From: CAVUCE01 sp963739985
GTDB taxonomy: Bacteria > Bacteroidota > Ignavibacteria > Ignavibacteriales > Ignavibacteriaceae
DNA length: 64,000 bases
NCBI GenBank assembly: GCA_963739985.1
Contig: CAVUCE010000022.1
Span: 558,001 to 622,000 of the forward strand
Direction: 5' to 3'
Positions 54,801 to 62,589 of the stretch are shown here, in pieces. The stretch's first letter is position 1. Every line of letters starts with the position of its first letter. The position numbers were made by a program, and so were the translations under genes. The notes beneath the pieces were generated by a model. The model was not told the DNA's origin and did not search any database. It saw nothing but the letters and a program-made list of their open reading frames with translations.

Positions 54801-55347
54801 CTTGAATTTCGAGATAAAAATCATCGCCAAAAATTTCTTTGTAGGTTATTGCCGTTTCCCTTGCTTTATCATAATTATTGTTTACAAGATGAGTTGAAAC
54901 AACACCTCCCGCACACGCGGAAGTACAAACCAGACCTTCTCTATATTTTCTTAAAAGCTCTAAATCAATCCGCGGTTTGTAATAGAATCCTTCGGTGTGT
55001 CCCAAAGTGGAAAGCTTGGAAAGATTTTTATAGCCTTCTAAATTTTTTGCAAGTAAAATGAGATGATTGTAATGCTTTTTCCTTTTTCGTCCTGAATTCT
55101 CATCTTTCCCCTTATCAAACCTACTTCCTTCAGTTACAACATACGCTTCCATGCCAACAATAGGTTTTATTCCGGCTTTTTTTGCTTTTTTATAAAACTC
55201 AGCAATGCCGTACATAACTCCATGGTCTGTAAGAGCCACAGCTTTCATTTCGTTTTTTTGAGCTGCTTTTACTAAATCATCAACGGTACAAGCACCGTCT
55301 TGTAAGCTGTAATGTGTATGATTATGAAGGTGGATAAATTCTGACAT
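51835..55347 (-). CDS. dnaE: DNA polymerase III alpha subunit
   Basis: An 1170-residue replicative polymerase of the DnaE1 type. The N-terminal PHP domain starts LHNHTHYSLQDGA, the palm carries PDIDVDFADDKRGEVIDYV (about residues 400-418, catalytic Asp residues), and GFSGYFLIVQDFI and GPGRGSAAGSLVAFCLGIT are diagnostic. A helix-hairpin-helix region (about 820-880) and an OB-fold (about 985-1060) follow. A Lys/Glu/Ser-rich stretch from about residue 970 sits between domains. No intein is visible. The 126-base gap to dut upstream may hold its promoter. Confidence 0.97.
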   Translation of the reverse strand: MSEFIHLHNHTHYSLQDGACTVDDLVKAAQKNEMKAVALTDHGVMYGIAEFYKKAKKAGIKPIVGMEAYVVTEGSRFDKGKDENSGRKRKKHYNHLILLAKNLEGYKNLSKLSTLGHTEGFYYKPRIDLELLRKYREGLVCTSACAGGVVSTHLVNNNYDKARETAITYKEIFGDDFYLEIQDHFMEVDKPILEGMPRLSEELGIKLVATNDCHYIEQDHAIAHNILLLLSDKNAQDYKQLRYGTDQVYFKSAVEMIELFKNYKGAIENTLEIESKIDLNMDFAGHHYPKFPIPDDSPAKNLDDYFELLAREGLHKKFPKLNKEIEDRFNFEIDTIKTMGFSGYFLIVQDFINASKDRGIPVGPGRGSAAGSLVAFCLGITNINPLPYNLLFERFLNPARKSMPDIDVDFADDKRGEVIDYVREKYGTECVSQIITFNRLSSKAVIRDVARVLKIPIPTVNKITKFIPSKFGKVFSIEQALKEVPELKWVKDSKEPDIQNLIKYAKVLEGMNRNSSKHAAGVVITPEEVSNYVPLASAVAQSEFVTQYNMKEIEGAGLLKMDFLGLRTLTIIRDALDLIKKNHGVEIDIDNISIEDKKTFELFSKGQTTGVFQFESGPMREYLKKLHPTSLSDLSAMNALYRPGPMEFIDDFIDRKFGRQEIEYLHISLEPILKETYGIIVYQEQVIQIANKVAGMSLAEADILRRAMGKKDLAAMAEQKVKFVNGAVEKGITQKVATEIFDAIDKFANYGFNKSHSVAYSFVAYQTAYLKAHYTPEFLAANLTNEFGNTDKVTNYLEDCRKLGIKVLPPDVNSPSVYFDVEDGQIRFGMSAIKNVGISAVEEIMKVRNELDRDFTSIFDFCLNVDTRTVNKRSLEGLVLAGAFYSIDDNRAKLFEAIETALEFGSKAKQATLSAENSLFGEIEEEVKISEPQIEEVEPWSQKVRLAKEREVTGFYVTGHPLHKYEIEYNSFASIHLGETSKLEEKSKVEGKSRFDSKSKQEETNVVRACGVITSLKTKIDKSGRTMAFFTLDDLSGSCESLMFAKVYEKFGQFVEEEECVFIVGRPESSGDAIKLHIEEVMPLEESRERFAESVKIIINKEKNTTEQLQKLKEILPKHKGKLPLYLHLENNGNPARLFFLNDFRVNASKEFTDAITSLMGEDSIVFSQK

Positions 55348-55473
55348 GTAATAAAATCCGGGAAAAATAAATCAACGAATCAATAGCAAAACTAAAATTA
55401 ATCTTTATTGAAGTTTAATGAATTTATAAGTCCAATTGCAAGTGTTAACTTTAATAAAAGTAAAAAATAAAAT

Positions 55474-55932
55474 TTATTTATGTCCTGTATGCCCAAATCC
55501 GCCGTCGCCTCTTTCCGTTTCATTCAAATCTTCCGAAACAGAAATATCGGCTTGATAAATTTTTGAAATAACAAGTTGAGCAATCCTATCGCCACGGGAG
55601 ATATTAAAATCTTCTTTACCGAAATTAAATAAAATTATTTTTACTTCACCCCTATAATCAGAATCAATTGTACCGGGTGAATTTAAGATTCCTATTCCTT
55701 TTTTAATTGCCAATCCGCTTCTTGGCCTAACTTGAATTTCGTATCCTTCGGGAATTTCAACAGAAATGTTTGTCGGAACAAGAACAATTTCTCCGCGCTT
55801 AACTAACATCGGTTCATTTACAGCCGCACGAATATCCATTCCGGCACTTCCTTCGGTAGCATAAAACGGAAGTTCGACATCATTAAAATCTTCACTTAAT
55901 TTTTTAATCTTTAATGGGATTTTTTCAACCAT
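55474..55932 (-). CDS. dut: dUTP diphosphatase
   Basis: A 152-residue trimeric dUTPase that removes dUTP and supplies dUMP. The five conserved motifs are visible: [23 protein letters not shown] (about residues 70-81), [33 protein letters not shown] and the C-terminal arm [12 protein letters not shown] (about 141-152). AAGGA precedes the ATG. It ends the run ybgC-like, nadC, flippase, dut. Confidence 0.96.
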   Translation of the reverse strand: MVEKIPLKIKKLSEDFNDVELPFYATEGSAGMDIRAAVNEPMLVKRGEIVLVPTNISVEIPEGYEIQVRPRSGLAIKKGIGILNSPGTIDSDYRGEVKIILFNFGKEDFNISRGDRIAQLVISKIYQADISVSEDLNETERGDGGFGHTGHK

Positions 55933-55947
55933 AATATCCTTTAATTT

Positions 55948-57408
55948 TTAACCGGTTTTTGAAAATTTTTTCTTTAGAAATAAAATCTCTTCCTTACCAA
56001 CATTAAATATTGAAAGTAAGATTACAAATAAAAATAATATCAAAAATTTATTTATAATATTTAAGTGATCACCTAGATATTGCGCGTAATATATTCCGCC
56101 AACAAGGAAAAGTGAGATAAAGATTTTTCCAATTTTTTTGTACTCGTAATCAATCTTATAAAATTTTTGAGTGACAATAAAATACCCAATTGCCATAACA
56201 AGATAACTTGCTAAAGTTGCCAGCGCTGCTCCATTTATTCCCCAAATAGGGATAAGCCAAAAATTAACTCCGATGTTTACCGTCGCTCCTATTAAAGTAA
56301 GGAAAGGGACGTAAATACTCTTTTCTTCAATAAAAATGCCCGCAGAAAATATGTAATAAATACCATTAAAGATGTATGCAAATAAAATTATCGGAACGAT
56401 TGATAAACCGCTCCAATATTCGCGGTTTATTAATGAATGATTATGAAAAAGCGTAAGTTTAGCAACATCGTCAATAAAAAGAGAAAGGATAACTAAAATG
56501 AATGCAGCTATTAATGTAAAATAAGTAAGAACTTTAGAAAAAATTTCTTTTGCGTTTTTTTCTTCCGCGTTTTGCAAGAAAAACGGCTGCCATGCATACT
56601 GGAACATACTAACAAAAAGCATCATAAAGATACCGAGTTTATAGTTTGCGTTATAAATTCCGGTTGTGTGCAAATCCGTTAAATGTGATAAAATTGGGCG
56701 ATCGATTCCCTGGATTAGCATAGCAGCTAATCCTGCAGGTAAATACGGAATTCCAAATTTCAATAAACGTTTTAATAACTCGAAATTTATTGAAATCTTT
56801 ATGCTTTTTAATACTGACGGAAACAACAACAAAAACGAGGTGAGTGAAGCCGCCAAATTTGCAATAAGAATTGCTTCAATTCCCCATTTTAATTTTAAGA
56901 TTAGAAATAAATTTAATACTACGTTTACTGAAATATTTATCAATTTAAATGTTGCAAATTTCTTAGCATTTCTTTCAAGTCTTAGTTTTATGAAAGGAAT
57001 CACGCATATTGCATCAACAAAGAGAATTGCCGCAACATAATAAATCAGGTATGAATACTGAAAAGGAATATCGAACAGCAGGTATATTGAATTCTTTAAT
57101 AATATGACAACCAAACCAATTACAACTCCCGAAATTAAAACTGATAAATACGGAGTTGAGAACTTATCTTTTTCATCACCAATATCATTTAATGTAGCAA
57201 ACTTCATATACGCAGAATCCATACCGTATAAAAGAACTATATTAAATATTCCGATAAACACATAAATGTTTCCTACTATTCCATAAAGTGATGGAGAAAA
57301 AACATTTGTATAGAAAGGGACCAATAGAAAGGTTAGAAATCTTCCAACGATAGTGCTAATACCGTAAACAGCGGTATCTTTTGTTAACTGCTTTAATTTA
57401 TCAAACAT
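55948..57408 (-). CDS. Polysaccharide flippase (Wzx/MviN-like, MATE superfamily)
   Basis: A 486-residue protein with about 12-14 hydrophobic segments and little between them. The N-terminal KDTAVYGISTIVGRFLTFLLVPFYTNVFSPSLYGIVG is the typical Wzx/RfbX opening, and the central PYLPAGLAAMLIQGIDRPILSH matches oligosaccharide flippases. It should translocate an undecaprenyl-linked glycan unit across the inner membrane. It starts 18 bases after the nadC stop. Its position away from the glycan genes at 59810-64000 means the exported unit is unknown. Confidence 0.85.
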   Translation of the reverse strand: MFDKLKQLTKDTAVYGISTIVGRFLTFLLVPFYTNVFSPSLYGIVGNIYVFIGIFNIVLLYGMDSAYMKFATLNDIGDEKDKFSTPYLSVLISGVVIGLVVILLKNSIYLLFDIPFQYSYLIYYVAAILFVDAICVIPFIKLRLERNAKKFATFKLINISVNVVLNLFLILKLKWGIEAILIANLAASLTSFLLLFPSVLKSIKISINFELLKRLLKFGIPYLPAGLAAMLIQGIDRPILSHLTDLHTTGIYNANYKLGIFMMLFVSMFQYAWQPFFLQNAEEKNAKEIFSKVLTYFTLIAAFILVILSLFIDDVAKLTLFHNHSLINREYWSGLSIVPIILFAYIFNGIYYIFSAGIFIEEKSIYVPFLTLIGATVNIGVNFWLIPIWGINGAALATLASYLVMAIGYFIVTQKFYKIDYEYKKIGKIFISLFLVGGIYYAQYLGDHLNIINKFLILFLFVILLSIFNVGKEEILFLKKKFSKTG

Positions 57409-57426
57409 AAAATCGAAGGAATGTGA

Positions 57427-58284
57427 TTAATTATTTGTAGTAATATTAAGTGAAATATCTAATGCTTTAACACTATGGGTTAATGCACCGACAGAAATAA
57501 GATCAACTCCGGTTTCCGCAATTTCTTTAACAGTGTCTAAATTTATGCCGCCGGAAGCTTCAACTTTGCAGCGATTATTTATAAACTCAACAGCTTTTTT
57601 CATATTCTCAGGCGTGAAATTATCAAGCATAATAACATCAATACCACAATTTAATGCTTCCCGGACTTCCTCTAAATTTTTCGTTTCAACTTCAATTTTG
57701 AAATCTTCATTTTTCTGCTTATTAAATAATTTGCAAGCTTCAATTGCTTTTGTAATGGATCCGGCAACGGCAATATGATTATCTTTAATTAAAAACATGT
57801 CGTACAAACCGATCCTATGATTTGCACATCCACTGAGTTTAACAGCAAGTTTATCAATTATTCTTAATCCGGGAACAGTTTTACGTGTATCAATTATCTT
57901 TGCGTGAGTATGCTTTACGGTTTCAATAAATTGATTGGCATAAGTAGCTATTCCGCTCATCCTCTGAAAAAAGTTTAAAGCTGTTCTCTCGCCGGTAAGT
58001 ATTGATGACGCTTTCCCGGAAATAGTTGCGGCAATTTGTCCGGATTTAACCTTATCGCCATCTTTAAATTTGGCAGAAAACTCAAGCCCGGGCTCAACTA
58101 GTTCAAAAACTTTTTTTACAACTTCATAGCCGGCAATAACTCCATCCTCTTTGATTAAAAATTCAGCATAACCATTTAAGTCTTTTGGTATAATAGCAAG
58201 AGTGGTAATATCGCCTGAAGCAACATCTTCATTCAGCGCGTTTTTAATAATATCAGTAATTTTTTGATCAATAATTTTATTCAT
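57427..58284 (-). CDS. nadC: Nicotinate-nucleotide pyrophosphorylase (carboxylating)
   Basis: A 285-residue quinolinate phosphoribosyltransferase of NAD de novo synthesis. LNEDVASGDITTLAIIP (about residues 17-33), GERTALNFFQRMSGIAT (about 97-113), IDTRKTVPGLRIIDKLAV (about 130-147) and VEASGGINLDTVKEIAETGVDLISVG are all conserved; the HR-x-GLYDMFLIKDNH motif is present at about 158-170. Overlaps the thioesterase gene by 8 bases. nadA and nadB are not in this window. Confidence 0.96.
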   Translation of the reverse strand: MNKIIDQKITDIIKNALNEDVASGDITTLAIIPKDLNGYAEFLIKEDGVIAGYEVVKKVFELVEPGLEFSAKFKDGDKVKSGQIAATISGKASSILTGERTALNFFQRMSGIATYANQFIETVKHTHAKIIDTRKTVPGLRIIDKLAVKLSGCANHRIGLYDMFLIKDNHIAVAGSITKAIEACKLFNKQKNEDFKIEVETKNLEEVREALNCGIDVIMLDNFTPENMKKAVEFINNRCKVEASGGINLDTVKEIAETGVDLISVGALTHSVKALDISLNITTNN

Positions 58285-58690
58285 TAAAATATTTTTTCAT
58301 TTTGTCTGTGAAAAATTTAGGAGGTCGAACTGCCTTTTTAGTTTCTTTTTTCATAAAAACATGTTCTGTAAATCCGGTTGCCAAGATTGAATCAGATTCT
58401 AATCTTTTAATCGTATAATGTATTTTAATCCTAAATAAAGGTTCTATTTCAACTCTTGATTCAATTTCCAGCAAATCATCGTACAAGCCGGGTTGCATAT
58501 ATTTTGCATGCGTCTCTATTACCGGAAGTTGAAAACCATTATTTTCAATTTCATTATACGGCAAACCAATATCTCTCAACATTTCGGTTCTTCCAACCTC
58601 AAAATATTCAAAATATTTTCCGTTATACACAAACTGCATTTGGTCAGTATCTGCATAACGAACACGAACTTTTGTCTTGTGAATTAACAT
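58277..58690 (-). CDS. Acyl-CoA thioesterase, hotdog fold (YbgC/4HBT-like)
   Basis: A 137-residue single hotdog domain. RVRYADTDQMQFVYNGKYFEYFEVGRTEMLR (about residues 8-38) contains the Asp and Tyr of the 4HBT/YbgC active site. It hydrolyses short or medium acyl-CoA thioesters, substrate unknown. It overlaps nadC by 8 bases and heads that operon. Confidence 0.9.
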   Translation of the reverse strand: MLIHKTKVRVRYADTDQMQFVYNGKYFEYFEVGRTEMLRDIGLPYNEIENNGFQLPVIETHAKYMQPGLYDDLLEIESRVEIEPLFRIKIHYTIKRLESDSILATGFTEHVFMKKETKKAVRPPKFFTDKMKKYFNE

Positions 58691-58800
58691 CTCTTAAAAC
58701 GGTAAATTATAAATTTCTGATTTGTAAATTTATAAAAAGGAATACGATAATGGAAATTATTTGAAATGTTTAAATCAAACTTAGCAAATGTCATAAAAAA

Positions 58801-58822
58801 AAGATTGCCTTAAAGCAATCTT
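58801..58822 (-). terminator. Intrinsic terminator of accA
   Basis: AAGATTGC (58801-58808) and GCAATCTT (58815-58822) pair perfectly; on the minus strand eight Ts follow. It lies about 34 bases past the accA stop. Confidence 0.92.
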
Positions 58823-58856
58823 ATTAAATTTCTAAGAAAACCTACAATTAAATTTT

Positions 58857-59807
58857 TTATTCTACAAAAGCACCCATTTTGCCGAATTTCTCTATTCTGT
58901 TATCCATTAATTTATCCGGCTTAATTTTAGCTAATTGGATTAATTCTTCTTTAATAACTGTCTTTAATAGCTCGGCAGCTTGTAAATGATCTTTATGAGC
59001 GCCACCCATTGGCTCAGGAACAATTCTATCAATTAACTTTTGTTCCAATAAATCCGGCGCAGTTAATCTCAAAGCTTCGGCAGCCTGCTCTTTATAATCC
59101 CAGCTTCTCCATAAAATACTTGAGCATGATTCAGGGCTAATTACAGAATACCAGCAGTTTTCCAACATAAGAATTCTATCGCCGACACCAATTCCAAGCG
59201 CTCCTCCACTCGCACCTTCACCAATTACAATTACTAAAATGGGAACTTTTAGTTTTGTCATTTCAAAAAGGTTTTTAGCAATAGCTTCAGCTTGCCCTCT
59301 TTCTTCGGCTTCTAATCCGGGAAAAGCTCCGGGAGTATCAATCATTGTAATAATTGGTTTGTTAAACTTTTCCGCAAGTTTCATTAATCGCAAAGCTTTA
59401 CGATAACCTTCAGGATTCGGCATTCCAAAATTTCTATATAAATTTGATTTGGTGTCTCTTCCCTTCTGATGACCAATAATCATAACTTTATGTTCATCAA
59501 TGGATGCAAAACCTCCGATAATAGCTTTATCATCTTTATAGCTTCTATCGCCATGTAATTCCACAAAGTTATCAGTCATATTATAAATATAATCTAAAGT
59601 ATAAGGCCTATCAGGATGTCGAGCTAATTGAACTCTTTGCCAGCGAGTAAGATCTTTATAAACACCTTCTTTAAGTTCTTTAACTTTATCTTCAATTTTA
59701 ACTATTTCATTTTCGATATCCATTTTATCCGCCAGCTTTCTCATTTCTTCAAGTTTAGCTTCCAACTCAACAATAGGCTTCTCAAAATCCAAAATTGTTT
59801 TTGCCAT
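58857..59807 (-). CDS. accA: Acetyl-CoA carboxylase carboxyltransferase alpha subunit
   Basis: A 316-residue subunit that, with AccD, transfers the carboxyl group from biotin to acetyl-CoA in fatty-acid synthesis. [22 protein letters not shown] (about residues 54-75), [24 protein letters not shown] (about 103-126), [23 protein letters not shown] and [21 protein letters not shown] are conserved. Full length. It starts 2 bases after the GT2-fusion gene, so the last gene of the glycan operon also serves as its upstream coupling partner. accD is not in the window. Confidence 0.96.
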   Translation of the reverse strand: MAKTILDFEKPIVELEAKLEEMRKLADKMDIENEIVKIEDKVKELKEGVYKDLTRWQRVQLARHPDRPYTLDYIYNMTDNFVELHGDRSYKDDKAIIGGFASIDEHKVMIIGHQKGRDTKSNLYRNFGMPNPEGYRKALRLMKLAEKFNKPIITMIDTPGAFPGLEAEERGQAEAIAKNLFEMTKLKVPILVIVIGEGASGGALGIGVGDRILMLENCWYSVISPESCSSILWRSWDYKEQAAEALRLTAPDLLEQKLIDRIVPEPMGGAHKDHLQAAELLKTVIKEELIQLAKIKPDKLMDNRIEKFGKMGAFVE

Positions 59808-59809
59808 AA

Positions 59810-61795
59810 TTATGCTCTACCACTCCACATTTTATTAAGAGTTTTACCTAATATTTCTAAATCGAACCAAAAATTTTGATTCTTTGCATATAAAATATCT
59901 AATTTTTCTGCGTCGCCTCCTTCGGCATTTTCAATATACCATAACCCGGTTAAACCTTTTTTTCCCAGGTATAATTGAGAATTTTCGGAATTAATTTTTG
60001 GACCTACAAAACTTGCTTTTCCCGAAAGCACAGAAGGAATTTTCAACACAAAGCTTTCAAATTCAGATTGCTTACTTTTTACCTTAACAATTAAATATAT
60101 GAAAGGATAAATAAAAAACAAAACGAACAAACCAAGGCTGTAATCAAATATAAACTTAGAAAATTTCTGTATCGGGTTTGAAATATTATAGTTTATTCCG
60201 ATTAAAGGGATATCATCTAAAATACTTACGGAAGTTTTCCCAACTATGAAATCCAAATCATTCCCGATAAGCTTGAATTCCACGTTTTCATTTTGGCAAA
60301 CAGAAACTATGGTCATCATTTGATTATACGTTACTTCGGAGGATGAGAAAATAACTTCACCTATTTTCTTTTCCCTAATAACTTTTACAATATTTTCTAA
60401 GCTACCGATCACATCAAACCCGTCAACATTTTGTCCAATTTCTTTATTCGAAGCGCCTATCAGTCCCACTACTGAATGAAAATCGGTATTTCTAGATTTT
60501 AATTTTTTAGCAATCTGAATTGCATGTGAATTTAATCCAACAATAAGAGTTTTAGAGTGCTGATAATCATCAACTTTAACTCCAACTTTAAAAAATAGTT
60601 TTAGAATAATACGCCATGATGTTAGAATAAGAAATAAAATTATATAAGTTATAAGTAGAGTTGCACGGCTGTAAGCATATTGATTAAAGAAAAAAGTTAA
60701 AGATGATATGATGAAGAAACTAAAAACAATCGCTCCAAGATTCTTTAATACCGAAAGAGAATCTTTTTTGTAAACACCTAAAAATGAAGAAACTGCTATA
60801 TGAATTAAAGCCGGAATAGTATAAATAATTGGATAGCTAAAAGATGGGAAACCTCTCCAATGTCCAAAATTTCCGTAGAATTTATCCGCCGCAAAAATTG
60901 AAAGATTAAAAAAGATGAAATCAAATATTATTGATAACGCAACTAATTTTCTTCTTCCGATGAACGCAAATACTTGTCTAAAAACAATTGCCGATCTAAG
61001 AATAAATTCAACAAGCATAGAACTTGAAAGATGCTTCTTAACAAAAAGATGCATAGCCTCGTAAAAGATCTTTGTTTCATCAAGACTGCTTCGTTTAGTG
61101 CTTTCGCCTTTGTAATGAATTATTTGTGAATTGTGTACATAAAAAACTTTATAACCCGATTTCTGGATTCTATAACACCAATCTAAATCTTCGCCATACA
61201 TAAAAAATTCTTCATCTAAACCGCCAACATTTTCATAAACTTCCCGTTTAATCATCATAAACGATCCGGATATCGCATCAACTTCGTATGTTTGATTTTC
61301 ATCAAGATAGGTAAGATTATATCTTGCAAATAATTTGCTGTTCGGAAACAAAGAACTTAATCCGGTAACCTTACAGAAAGAAGTCCACGGTCCCGGGAAT
61401 GATCGCCTGCAAGCAAGTTGTAAAGTTCCGTCCGGGTTTAATATTTTACAACCGGCTAATCCAGCTTCAGGATTGCTTTCAAAAAAACTTATCATTTTTT
61501 CAAAAGTATCTTCACCAACAAGTGTATCCGGATTTAGTAATAGAAGATATTTCCCTTTGGCAATTGATAAACCAAGATTATTTGCCCTGCTAAACCCAAG
61601 ATTTTGTTGATTAGCGATTAACTTAACTTCTGGAAATTTGTCTTTGAGCAATTCAACACTTCCATCATCTGAAGCGTTATCAACAATAATAATTTCGTAT
61701 GATAAATTGGTTCCGGCTTTTTTTATGGAATGAATTAAATTTTGAAGAAATTCTTTTACGTTATAGTTAACAATTATAATGGATAAGTCTAGCAT
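59810..61795 (-). CDS. GT2 glycosyltransferase fused to a degenerate phosphoglycosyltransferase-type membrane protein
   Basis: About 661 residues from the ATG at 61793-61795 (a TTG 9 bases upstream is possible). Residues 1-230 are a GT2 domain: [29 protein letters not shown] and [21 protein letters not shown], typical of rhamnosyltransferases. A polytopic segment follows (about 265-400), then a CoA-binding/Rossmann-like domain ([20 protein letters not shown], about 420). A C-terminal part matches the end of polyprenyl glycosylphosphotransferases ([31 protein letters not shown]) but lacks the Q-x-R-G, KFRSM and DELPQ regions, including the catalytic Asp-Glu pair. It adjoins the mannose synthase-like gene; accA follows after 2 bases. 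Confidence 0.75.
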   Translation of the reverse strand: MLDLSIIIVNYNVKEFLQNLIHSIKKAGTNLSYEIIIVDNASDDGSVELLKDKFPEVKLIANQQNLGFSRANNLGLSIAKGKYLLLLNPDTLVGEDTFEKMISFFESNPEAGLAGCKILNPDGTLQLACRRSFPGPWTSFCKVTGLSSLFPNSKLFARYNLTYLDENQTYEVDAISGSFMMIKREVYENVGGLDEEFFMYGEDLDWCYRIQKSGYKVFYVHNSQIIHYKGESTKRSSLDETKIFYEAMHLFVKKHLSSSMLVEFILRSAIVFRQVFAFIGRRKLVALSIIFDFIFFNLSIFAADKFYGNFGHWRGFPSFSYPIIYTIPALIHIAVSSFLGVYKKDSLSVLKNLGAIVFSFFIISSLTFFFNQYAYSRATLLITYIILFLILTSWRIILKLFFKVGVKVDDYQHSKTLIVGLNSHAIQIAKKLKSRNTDFHSVVGLIGASNKEIGQNVDGFDVIGSLENIVKVIREKKIGEVIFSSSEVTYNQMMTIVSVCQNENVEFKLIGNDLDFIVGKTSVSILDDIPLIGINYNISNPIQKFSKFIFDYSLGLFVLFFIYPFIYLIVKVKSKQSEFESFVLKIPSVLSGKASFVGPKINSENSQLYLGKKGLTGLWYIENAEGGDAEKLDILYAKNQNFWFDLEILGKTLNKMWSGRA

Positions 61796-61804
61796 ATCAC
61801 CCAA

Positions 61805-62527
61805 TTATAGTTTTCCAAAAATACTTTTGAGTCTAAGTATCCAAACCATAATTACTGCTTCGCGCACAATTTTGCGGGACATTTTAGAAGTACCTTTTAC
61901 ACGATCATGAAAAATAATGGGAATTTCCACAACGCGAAATCCTTTTTTCCATGCTTTAAATGTCATTTCAATTTGGAAGGCGTATCCGTTCGAATCTATT
62001 TTAGTTAAATCTATTGCTTCCAATACATTTCTCCTAAAACACTTAAAACCACCGGTTGCATCGCAAATAGGCATGCCGGTAATATAACGAGTATATCCAT
62101 TTGCAAAGTAACTTAAGAACAATCTCTTCATTGGCCAATTTACAACATTTACTCCGGTTTTATATCTGCTTCCCAGTACAAGATCAGAATCTTTAATAGC
62201 CTTTAAAAAATTTCTTATTTCTTTTGGATCATGCGAATAATCAGCATCCATCTCAAAAATATATTCGTAACCATTATCAAGAGCATACCTAAATCCTGCC
62301 ACGTAAGCAGTTCCCAAACCCATTTTTTTTGCACGACGAATTAATTTTATTCGTTCGTTGGATTGAGATAACTCTTCTACAAATTTTCCGGTTCCATCGG
62401 GAGAGTTATCATCAACAATTAAAACATCAAGATCAGTTTTGTATCGATTTAATAAATCCGGAACGATTTTTTGAACGTTGTCAAGTTCATTGTATGTAGG
62501 TATTATAATTATAGATTTATCAGCCAT
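61805..62527 (-). CDS. Polyprenol monophosphomannose synthase-like GT2 enzyme
   Basis: A 240-residue GT2 enzyme resembling DPM1/Ppm1. IIIPTYNELDNVQKIVPDLL (about residues 6-25), LIVDDNSPDGTG (about 36-47), EMDADYSHDPKEI (about 91-103, with the D-x-D metal site), the GSRYKTGVNVVNWP loop and the C-terminal EIPIIFHDRVKGTSKMS motif are all present. It would load a sugar, usually mannose, onto polyprenyl phosphate, supplying GT-C enzymes such as the DUF2723 protein (inference). The GT2/PGT fusion gene begins directly after its stop. Confidence 0.88.
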   Translation of the reverse strand: MADKSIIIIPTYNELDNVQKIVPDLLNRYKTDLDVLIVDDNSPDGTGKFVEELSQSNERIKLIRRAKKMGLGTAYVAGFRYALDNGYEYIFEMDADYSHDPKEIRNFLKAIKDSDLVLGSRYKTGVNVVNWPMKRLFLSYFANGYTRYITGMPICDATGGFKCFRRNVLEAIDLTKIDSNGYAFQIEMTFKAWKKGFRVVEIPIIFHDRVKGTSKMSRKIVREAVIMVWILRLKSIFGKL

Positions 62528-62589
62528 GCAAAATATATTTTTAATTGTTATAGATTTTTAAAAGATTGGAAAATGATCTAATTAAGATA

